Below are positions 46,197-52,072 of a stretch of 52,072 nt of DNA, piece after piece (position 1 is the first letter of the stretch; each line of letters starts with the position of its first letter). Position numbers and translations under genes: made by a program. The stretch is from Alphaproteobacteria bacterium (GTDB lineage Bacteria; Pseudomonadota; Alphaproteobacteria; Caulobacterales; Hyphomonadaceae). A model generated the notes under the pieces. The model made no database searches, had not been told where the DNA came from, and worked only from the letters and a program-made list of their open reading frames with translations. Where the stretch lies: the NCBI GenBank assembly GCA_016125405.1, contig WGLW01000050.1, positions 1-52,072 of the forward strand, given 5' to 3'.

Positions 46197-46514
46197 CTAG
46201 ACGGCTTCTTTCAGTTCCTTCGCGGCGCGGAACGCCACTTTCTTGCTGGCCTTGATCTTGATGGCTGCGCCGGTCGCCGGGTTGCGGCCCATGCGGGCCG
46301 GACGCTTGCGAACAACGAGAATGCCGAGGCCGGCGATGCGGATGCGCTCGCCTTTCTTGAGGTGCTTGGTGATCATCGTCACCATGTCATTCAGCATCGC
46401 TTCGCTTTGCTTTTTCGGAACGTCGTGATTTTCCGCGAGAGCCGCAGCAAGGTGCTTCAGGCTGACGGTGTTCACTTTTGCTTTCGCAGGTGCTTTTGCA
46501 GGCGCGGTGGCCAT
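46197..46514 (-). CDS. HU-family DNA-binding protein
   Basis: 105 residues. A short Ala/Lys/Pro N-terminal tail (TAPAKAPAKAKVN) precedes the HU fold: LAENHDVPKKQSEAMLND, GERIRIAGLGILVVRKRPAR and GRNPATGAAIKIKASKKVAF, the last being the DNA-contacting beta-arm and C-terminal signature. It bends and compacts DNA. The tail is longer than in E. coli HU. ATG 46514 follows AAAGGGAGTCCGACGACC. 227 bp upstream hold no gene. Confidence 0.93.
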   Translation of the reverse strand: MATAPAKAPAKAKVNTVSLKHLAAALAENHDVPKKQSEAMLNDMVTMITKHLKKGERIRIAGLGILVVRKRPARMGRNPATGAAIKIKASKKVAFRAAKELKEAV

Positions 46515-46741
46515 GGTCGTCGGACTCCCTTTGTGGAAACTCAGTCGCCTGAAGATTCCAGAACCGGAGATTCGGGAACCAGGCGCGGTTCGTGTGGAGC
46601 CCAGCGCAGGCCGAATTTCAAGCGGATTTCTGCGTGTTTTGGCCCGTTTTACAGCGTTTTCACACGCAAAACGGGGATAACTCACGGAATCGGGCCATTT
46701 TGGCTCACTTTTCGCGAGCCCGCTGGGTCTCTCTCAGCGGA

Positions 46742-49702
46742 TCATTCGGCCGCCTGGGCCTTGGTCCGCTTCGCCCTGCCAGCCGCTTTCGCTGGTGTCT
46801 TTGCGGTCGTTTTTGCGGGCGCCTTCTTTTGTCGCGCGCGCCGTTCCGCCTGGCGTTTGAACGTCTCGGTCAGGAACTTTCCAGTCCAGCTCTTCTTGTC
46901 AGCCGCCACGTCTTCGGGCGTACCGGTCGCGACCACAAGCCCGCCGCCATCGCCTCCGTCCGGTCCCATGTCGATGAGCCAGTCCGCGGTCTTGATGACA
47001 TCGAGATTGTGCTCGATCACAACCACGGTGTTGCCGGCGTCCACCAGCTCCTGCAGCACCTCCAGCAGCGCCTTCACGTCGTCGAAGTGCAGGCCCGTCG
47101 TCGGCTCGTCCAGGATGTACAGGGTCCGGCCCGTGGCCCGCTTCGAGAGTTCCTTGGCCAGCTTCACCCGCTGCGCCTCGCCGCCTGACAGCGTCGTGGC
47201 CTGCTGGCCCACCTTCACATAGCCAAGCCCAACACGGACCAGCGTCTCCATCTTCGAGCGGATGCCCGGCACCGCCGCAAAGAACACGCGCGCCTCGTCC
47301 ACCGTCATGTCCAGCACATCGGCGATCGACTTGCCCTTGTACTGAACCTCGAGTGTTTCGCGGTTGTAGCGCTTGCCCTTGCAGACATCGCACGTGACGT
47401 AAACGTCCGGCAGGAAGTGCATCTCGATCTTGACGACGCCGTCGCCCTGGCACGCCTCGCAGCGTCCGCCCTTGACGTTGAACGAGAAGCGCCCGGCGGC
47501 ATAGCCGCGCGCCTTGCTCTCGGGCAAACCCGTGTACCAGTCGCGGATAGGTCCGAACGCGCCGGTATAGGTCGCCGGGTTGGATCGCGGCGTGCGGCCG
47601 ATGGGCGACTGGTCGATATCGATGATCTTGTCCAGATGGTCGACGCCCTCGATCTTCTCATGAGGCGCAGGCGCGGCGCTCGCGCCGTTCAGCCGTCGCG
47701 CCAGCGCTTTGTAGAGCGTCTCGATCACCAGTGTCGACTTGCCGCCGCCCGACACGCCCGTGACGCACGTCAGCACGCCGAGCGGAATTTCCGCCGTGAC
47801 CTTCTTGAGATTGTTTCCCGTCGCGCCGACCACGCGGATCGTCTTGGTCTTGCTGGTCCAGCGACGCCGTTCGGGGATAGCGATCTCATCCGCGCCCGAG
47901 AGATAGCGTCCGGTCAGGCTCTTGGCGGACTTCATGATGTCGTCCGGCTTGCCCTGCGCGATCACCTCGCCGCCGAGCACGCCCGCGCGCGGGCCCATGT
48001 CGATCACATGGTCGGCCGTGAGAATGGCGTCTTCGTCATGCTCGACCACGATCACGGAATTGCCGAGATCCCGCAGCCGGCGCAGCGTCTCCAGCAGCCG
48101 TGCGTTGTCGCGCTGGTGCAGCCCGATGGACGGCTCGTCGAGAACGTAGAGCACGCCCGAAAGGCCCGAGCCGATCTGCGAAGCAAGCCGGATGCGCTGG
48201 CTTTCGCCGCCCGACAGTGTGCCCGATGCGCGCGACAGCGTCAGATAGTCCAGCCCCACATCGTTCAGGAACTGCAGCCGGTCTCGGATCTCCTTGAGGA
48301 TTCGCACGGCGATTTCGTTCTGCTTCTTCGTCAGCTTTTTCGACAGGCCGTCGAACCAGTCCCGCGCTGCCTTGATCGACAGCTCGGAGGCGTCGGCGAT
48401 GGTCGACTCCGCCACCTTGACGCTCAGCGCCTCGGGCCTCAGCCGCTTGCCCTTGCACGCCGGGCAGGGCGCCGCCGACTGGTAGCGTCCGATCTCCTCG
48501 CGCATCCAGGCCGAGTCGGTTTCCCGGAAGCGCCGCTCCAGATTGCCGACCACGCCCTCGAACGGTTTCGTCACTTCATACCGGCGCATGCCATCGTCGA
48601 ACACGAAATCGACTTCCTCATCGCCCGTGCCGTTGAGGATCAGGTCGTGCACACGCTCCGGCAGCTTCGACCACGGAACATCGAGCGAGAACTTGTATGC
48701 CTTCGCCAGCGCCTGAAGCGTCTGCGTTTGCAGCGGCGAAGAGGCCTTGCCCCACGGCGCGATCGCTCCCTTCGCCAACGGCTTGTCTGGCTCGGGCACG
48801 ATCAGCGCGGGATCAACCTTGAGCTGCTCGCCCAGCCCGTCACAGGTCGGGCAGGCGCCGAAGGGATTGTTGAACGAAAAGAGGCGCGGCTCGATCTCGG
48901 GGATCGTGAAGCCTGAAACGGGGCAGGCGAACTTGGCCGAGAACGTGACCCGCCTTGGCTCCTCGCCTTCCTTTGTCTTGTCGGCGAATTCCGCGACCGC
49001 GATCCCGTCTGCAAGGTCCAGCGCCTGTTCGAAGCTTTCCGCCAGGCGCTGCTCGAGCCCGGCGCGGATGACGATCCGGTCCACGACTACGTCGATGTCG
49101 TGCTTGAGCTTCTTGTCGAGCTTTGGCGGATCTTCCAGTTCGTAGAATTCGCCGTCCACCTTCACGCGCTGGAAGCCACGCTTCAGAAGATCGGCGAACT
49201 CCTTGCGGTATTCGCCTTTCCGGCCGCGGATCATCGGCGCCAGAAGGAAGAAGCGTGCGCCCTCGCCAAACTCCATGGCCTTGTCGACCATCTGGCTCAC
49301 TGTCTGGCTTTCGATCGGCAGCCCTGTCGCAGGTGAATAGGGCACGCCCACGCGCGCCCAGAGCAGGCGCATGTAGTCATAAACTTCAGTGACGGTGCCC
49401 ACCGTCGAGCGCGGGTTGCGCGAGGTGGTTTTCTGCTCGATCGAAATCGCTGGCGAGAGGCCCTCGATGCGCTCCACGTCCGGCTTCTGCATCAGCTCGA
49501 GGAACTGCCGCGCATAGGCCGACAGGCTTTCGACATAGCGCCGCTGGCCCTCGGCGTAGATCGTGTCGAACGCCAGAGACGACTTGCCGGACCCGGACAG
49601 GCCGGTGATCACCACCAGCTCGTTCCGCGGGATGTCGACGTCGATATTCTTCAGATTGTGTTCGCGCGCGCCGCGCACGCGGATCGTCGTGAGTTCGGAC
49701 AT
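46742..49702 (-). CDS. uvrA: excinuclease ABC subunit A
   Basis: 986 residues. Two ABC ATPase modules are complete: [20 protein letters not shown] and [10 protein letters not shown] Walker [18 protein letters not shown] and [16 protein letters not shown] signatures. Zinc-finger cysteines [19 protein letters not shown] and [16 protein letters not shown] are present. The C-terminal tail is Lys/Ala/Pro-rich. UvrA recognises damaged DNA in nucleotide excision repair. ATG 49702 gives the conserved [16 protein letters not shown] start. A perfect LexA box lies about 90 bp upstream, so SOS control is expected. Confidence 0.97.
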   Translation of the reverse strand: MSELTTIRVRGAREHNLKNIDVDIPRNELVVITGLSGSGKSSLAFDTIYAEGQRRYVESLSAYARQFLELMQKPDVERIEGLSPAISIEQKTTSRNPRSTVGTVTEVYDYMRLLWARVGVPYSPATGLPIESQTVSQMVDKAMEFGEGARFFLLAPMIRGRKGEYRKEFADLLKRGFQRVKVDGEFYELEDPPKLDKKLKHDIDVVVDRIVIRAGLEQRLAESFEQALDLADGIAVAEFADKTKEGEEPRRVTFSAKFACPVSGFTIPEIEPRLFSFNNPFGACPTCDGLGEQLKVDPALIVPEPDKPLAKGAIAPWGKASSPLQTQTLQALAKAYKFSLDVPWSKLPERVHDLILNGTGDEEVDFVFDDGMRRYEVTKPFEGVVGNLERRFRETDSAWMREEIGRYQSAAPCPACKGKRLRPEALSVKVAESTIADASELSIKAARDWFDGLSKKLTKKQNEIAVRILKEIRDRLQFLNDVGLDYLTLSRASGTLSGGESQRIRLASQIGSGLSGVLYVLDEPSIGLHQRDNARLLETLRRLRDLGNSVIVVEHDEDAILTADHVIDMGPRAGVLGGEVIAQGKPDDIMKSAKSLTGRYLSGADEIAIPERRRWTSKTKTIRVVGATGNNLKKVTAEIPLGVLTCVTGVSGGGKSTLVIETLYKALARRLNGASAAPAPHEKIEGVDHLDKIIDIDQSPIGRTPRSNPATYTGAFGPIRDWYTGLPESKARGYAAGRFSFNVKGGRCEACQGDGVVKIEMHFLPDVYVTCDVCKGKRYNRETLEVQYKGKSIADVLDMTVDEARVFFAAVPGIRSKMETLVRVGLGYVKVGQQATTLSGGEAQRVKLAKELSKRATGRTLYILDEPTTGLHFDDVKALLEVLQELVDAGNTVVVIEHNLDVIKTADWLIDMGPDGGDGGGLVVATGTPEDVAADKKSWTGKFLTETFKRQAERRARQKKAPAKTTAKTPAKAAGRAKRTKAQAAE

Positions 49703-49789
49703 TCTCTTGAGCCGTTCCGGGAGAGGGCGGGAGATCAGTCTGGCAGATGGCGATGCGGAAAGTCGAATCGCGTTGGTTGTGTCTGGGCG

Positions 49790-49804
49790 GAACATAGCAG
49801 GAAC
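49790..49804 (-). promoter_or_regulatory. LexA (SOS) box of uvrA
   Basis: GAAC-ATAGCAG-GAAC on the plus strand is GTTC-CTGCTAT-GTTC on the uvrA strand, a perfect match to the alphaproteobacterial SOS box GTTC-N7-GTTC. It ends 88 bases upstream of the uvrA start. Known family regulation plus position make LexA repression likely. Confidence 0.8.
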
Positions 49805-49997
49805 ATCAGCGCCAGTCATCTCCGACCGGATCGAATTGAACCCGCTGGCCGGATATAGGGAGCCCGGACAGGGTCTCAAATCCGGCCACCGTGGCGCTGG
49901 CACATGCATTGCTGCTGTCGGCAAGCAGTTGGGGGCGTGGCCAGGGTTGGGCGCGTACTTGGGTGCGTGTCTTAGAAACCAAACAGGAATCCACGTT

Positions 49998-50585
49998 ATG
50001 AAACTGATCGTTTTGGCGTTGGCCGCAACGGTGGCCTGCGCCGCTGCGCATGCGCAATCCGCCACCCAGGCGCCAGCCGCCCAGGGGCGGCAGCCGGGTG
50101 TTTTTCTCGGAGCAGGCATCGGGAGCTTCGCGTTCCAGGACGACGCCGGCACGACATACGGTGTCGGCGGTCTCGAGGTCCGGGGCGGCTACAACTTCAA
50201 CAAGTATCTCGGACTTTCCGTTGAAGCGCTGTTTCCATCGCAGACCTATGAGGGCGACGGCACGAGCCTGTATTATACTGACAATATCGATGTAGATCCT
50301 GCCTACGGAATCTATCTCGAACCCCGCCTTCCATTGGGCCGCGTGGTGGGTCTCTATGGCCGGGTGGGATATTTCAACACCACCATCAAGAACGTGCTTG
50401 TGAACTACGGTAACGGCGGTTGTTGCCGTCCGCCCCACAATGAAAGCGTCAGCGCGCTGGCATATGGCGGCGGCATCGACTTCGATTTCGGCGGCAGCGT
50501 CACGATCGCGCTCGACCTGACGGGCTACTCCAGCAACATCGACTCCACTGCCGGTGCAGGCCTCATGCTGGAAAAACGGTTCTGA
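49998..50585 (+). CDS. outer-membrane beta-barrel (porin-like) protein
   Basis: 195 residues. The signal peptide [20 protein letters not shown] is followed by eight or so alternating strands ([84 protein letters not shown]). It ends in Phe, as BamA-inserted barrels do. It contains a Cys pair (GGCCRPPH) in a loop. OmpA/OprF-like eight-strand barrel type, no OmpA C-domain. AGGAAT precedes the ATG. A hairpin terminator follows the stop. Confidence 0.82.
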   Translation: MKLIVLALAATVACAAAHAQSATQAPAAQGRQPGVFLGAGIGSFAFQDDAGTTYGVGGLEVRGGYNFNKYLGLSVEALFPSQTYEGDGTSLYYTDNIDVDPAYGIYLEPRLPLGRVVGLYGRVGYFNTTIKNVLVNYGNGGCCRPPHNESVSALAYGGGIDFDFGGSVTIALDLTGYSSNIDSTAGAGLMLEKRF

Positions 50586-50591
50586 TCTGCT

Positions 50592-50624
50592 GGCTGGCGG
50601 ACACTTCTCAAGCGTCCGCCAGCC
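50592..50624. terminator. hairpin terminator between convergent genes
   Basis: GGCTGGCGGAC (50592-50602) and GTCCGCCAGCC (50614-50624) form a perfect 11-bp stem with an 11-base loop, 6 bases after the barrel gene stop and 28 bases from the convergent lipoprotein stop. No strong T-run on either side. Probably a shared terminator. Confidence 0.6.
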
Positions 50625-50651
50625 ATCCGTACCTATCGCGCCGCACTGGTA

Positions 50652-51029
50652 TCAGCAGCGGTGGTCCTTCTTCGCGATCTGCCGGCCCGTCAGGACGCCC
50701 GCGACGCCGCCAATTGCGCCGCCTTCGCTCTTCGCGCCGTCACCCGCAACCTGGGTGCCGATAACGGCCCCTGTCACGCCGCCAATCACCGCGCCCCGGT
50801 TCGAGGCTTGCTGGCGCTCCTTCTCGCACTGCAGCTTGTCTTCCGCCGCTTGCGCCCGCGCCTCGGCTGCATCTGCGCGCTGTTCAGCTGCCTCGCTCGC
50901 GGAAGCCCCGCTTGAGGGCGACGCATCGGCTCTGAGGTCAGGGCCATCCGCCTTGCTGCAGGCGCCGGCCGCAAGGCCCAGAGCCAATACCGCCCCAATG
51001 GCAGTAAGTTTCAGGGCTGGATCGCGCAT
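50652..51029 (-). CDS. glycine-zipper lipoprotein
   Basis: 125 residues. Signal GAVLALGLAAGACSKADG has a lipobox-like LAAGAC (Cys 24). An Ala/Glu coiled-coil helix (EAAEQRADAAEARAQAAEDK) leads to a glycine-zipper region (RGAVIGGVTGAVIGTQVAGD, EGGAIGGVAGVLTGRQIAKK) like Rick_17kDa/YmgG-type lipoproteins. Probably envelope-associated. Convergent with the barrel gene; its start faces ssb. Confidence 0.78.
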   Translation of the reverse strand: MRDPALKLTAIGAVLALGLAAGACSKADGPDLRADASPSSGASASEAAEQRADAAEARAQAAEDKLQCEKERQQASNRGAVIGGVTGAVIGTQVAGDGAKSEGGAIGGVAGVLTGRQIAKKDHRC

Positions 51030-51143
51030 AACGTGTCTCCCGGTTATTTCGAACGTCGAAGGAATGGCCGGAGGCAGATCGGGTTCCGCGCCGGGTCCGG
51101 AGTTCCGACCTGGAGGCCTTGCCGTGTTCCTGAGGTTACGCTA

Positions 51144-51158
51144 GAACAAAGCACGAAC
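51144..51158 (+). promoter_or_regulatory. LexA (SOS) box of ssb
   Basis: GAAC-AAAGCAC-GAAC is a second perfect match to the alphaproteobacterial SOS box (read as GTTC-N7-GTTC on the minus strand). It sits in the 259-bp gap between the divergent lipoprotein gene and ssb, 131 bp before the ssb start. LexA control of ssb is likely; the lipoprotein could be affected too. Confidence 0.75.
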
Positions 51159-51288
51159 ACAGAAACCTGTGTGCGATGTGCAATGGCGTGAGCGGGCGGC
51201 GGGCCTTCTAGGCTAGGCTGCCCGATGTGTCAGGAACCGGAGCGGCAGCCAGGAAGGCGCCGGGGCCGGAGCAGCGATGGAGACGTGC

Positions 51289-51780
51289 ATGGCCGGGTCA
51301 GTGAACAAGGTGATCCTGGTAGGAAATCTGGGCCGCGATCCCGAGATCAAGCAGATGCCCAGCGGCGGCCAGATCGCCAACCTGTCCATCGCCACCTCCG
51401 AAAGCTGGCGCGACAAGTCTTCCGGGGAGCGCAAGGAAAAGACCGAGTGGCACCGTGTCGTGGTGTTCTCCGAAGGTCTGGTCCGGATCGTCGAGCAGTA
51501 CCTGAAAAAGGGTTCGAAGGTTTACATCGAAGGCCAGCTCGAAACCCGCACGTGGCAGGACAAGGACGGTAACGACAAGTACTCGACCGAGGTTGTGCTG
51601 CGGAACTTCAACTCGACGCTGACCATGCTCGATGGCCGGAGTGAAGGCGGCGAGCGGTCCTATGGCGATGCTGGCGGCGGTTCGTCGCGCGGCGGCGGCC
51701 GTGGCGGCCGGAATTCGGGCGGCGGCGAACGCGAGGACTTTTCGCGCGGCGGTGATTTCGACGACGAGATTCCGTTCTAG
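51289..51780 (+). CDS. ssb: single-stranded DNA-binding protein
   Basis: 163 residues. The OB fold opens with [20 protein letters not shown], continues with [20 protein letters not shown] and [21 protein letters not shown] Gly/Arg/Ser-rich linker follows and the acidic tip DFDDEIPF is the partner-docking peptide. It coats ssDNA in replication and repair. ATG 51289 follows GGAGACGTGC; ATG 51277 is possible but lacks support. A LexA box lies upstream. Confidence 0.96.
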   Translation: MAGSVNKVILVGNLGRDPEIKQMPSGGQIANLSIATSESWRDKSSGERKEKTEWHRVVVFSEGLVRIVEQYLKKGSKVYIEGQLETRTWQDKDGNDKYSTEVVLRNFNSTLTMLDGRSEGGERSYGDAGGGSSRGGGRGGRNSGGGEREDFSRGGDFDDEIPF

Positions 51781-51791
51781 GCTGCCCGCAT

Positions 51792-51809
51792 CCCCGGCGA
51801 AGGCCGGGG
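51792..51809. repeat. hairpin/repeat after ssb
   Basis: CCCCGGC-GAAG-GCCGGGG is a perfect 7-bp stem with a 4-base loop, 12 bases after the ssb stop. It may be the ssb terminator, and its sequence resembles the GC-rich intergenic repeats common in alphaproteobacteria. The rest of 51810-51936 shows nothing I can name. Confidence 0.5.
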
Positions 51810-51936
51810 TCCAGCAGGTCTGTCCCCCGCACCAACCCGGAAACCTCCAGCCGCCATCGGCTGGGGGAAAATACTTATCCGACCCACTTCCCGCCCTCTT
51901 ATCTTTCTGGCCATCGCGGTCGCATGGAGGACAGTC

Positions 51937-52072
51937 GTGCACCCTGTTCCACGAAGCGGCGGCGATGCGGTCGAGCGTGATGAGCCTTGCGTGAATGAGC
52001 TAACCCCTCCAGGCGCAGGAGTGTTTCCGGGGACCGGGGGCGAACAGCCCCGGCCCGCACGCCGCCGGCGTC
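51937..52072 (+). CDS. possible start of a gene running off the window
   Basis: A GTG at 51937 is preceded by GGAGG with 6-base spacing and opens a frame of 45 codons with no stop to the window end. The product (VHPVPRSGGDAVERDEP...) is not recognisable. gyrA often follows ssb in this group, but this is not a GyrA N-terminus. Very uncertain. Confidence 0.2.
   Translation, partial: MHPVPRSGGDAVERDEPCVNELTPPGAGVFPGTGGEQPRPARRRR

Noticed and set aside
47417-48916. 499-codon plus-strand frame opposite uvrA
   Set aside because: Shadow of uvrA; no recognisable domain.
49703-50152. N-terminal extension of uvrA by 150 codons
   Set aside because: The conserved UvrA start is at 49702; the extension overlaps the divergent barrel gene and the LexA box.
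51051-51065. GAAC-N7-GAAT as a third LexA box before the lipoprotein gene
   Set aside because: One mismatch in a half site and a perfect box lies 90 bp away; not strong enough to list.

Overview
This is a GC-rich window, almost certainly from an alphaproteobacterial chromosome, most likely Caulobacterales/Hyphomonadaceae-like. The pointers are two perfect GAAC-N7-GAAC (GTTC-N7-GTTC read on the other strand) LexA boxes beside uvrA and ssb, TrmFO, an HU protein with a Lys/Ala/Pro N-terminal tail, a CC0125/CC1285-type lipoprotein, and dense packing with many 1-4 bp gene overlaps. The genus cannot be set from sequence alone.

Layout. 1-450: the tail of an IS3-family transposase lies next to tRNA-Trp(CCA). 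447-6650: a thioesterase, two coupled RNA methyltransferase-like genes, an OmpA-like/coiled-coil HhH pair, a GFA protein and a periplasmic ClpP-like protein. 6739-18976: methylmalonyl-CoA metabolism, with large mutase subunit, lipoprotein and MeaB chaperone in one minus-strand operon and the small mutase subunit 6.5 kb away. Between them sit a tandem EF-hand pair, an SDR, a PPOX protein, a PQQ sugar dehydrogenase and a carboxylesterase/MarR divergent pair. 19140-22639: nitronate monooxygenase, an unrecognised lower-GC gene, a sulfotransferase and a PLP dehydratase. 22641-26363: Slt70-type lytic transglycosylase divergent from dapA-smpB.

26518-30227: a quinohemoprotein alcohol dehydrogenase with the extra Asp that marks lanthanide-binding PQQ enzymes, then an MpaB/DUF2236 protein. 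30228-30848 is mostly non-coding and holds a 112-bp inverted-repeat element. 30849-38544: a minus-strand run (TadG-like protein, EAL response regulator, three metabolic or unknown genes) divergent from a hybrid histidine kinase, which looks like a c-di-GMP/surface signalling locus. 38562-46116: Fe-SOD, a squalene/phytoene-synthase-like (NDUFAF6-type) protein, a bicovalent-flavin oxidoreductase, membrane proteins and TrmFO. 46143-52072: HU with a strong terminator, uvrA, an outer-membrane barrel, a glycine-zipper lipoprotein and ssb.

Most of the window is housekeeping or ordinary accessory metabolism. No CRISPR array, prophage or obvious defence island is visible. The best leads are the two LexA boxes, the predicted lanthanide-type dehydrogenase, the lipoprotein inside the mutase operon, the kinase/EAL/TadG locus, the orphan gene at 20127-20804 and the inverted-repeat element near 30.6 kb. 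All functional calls come from reading sequence; no database search was run.
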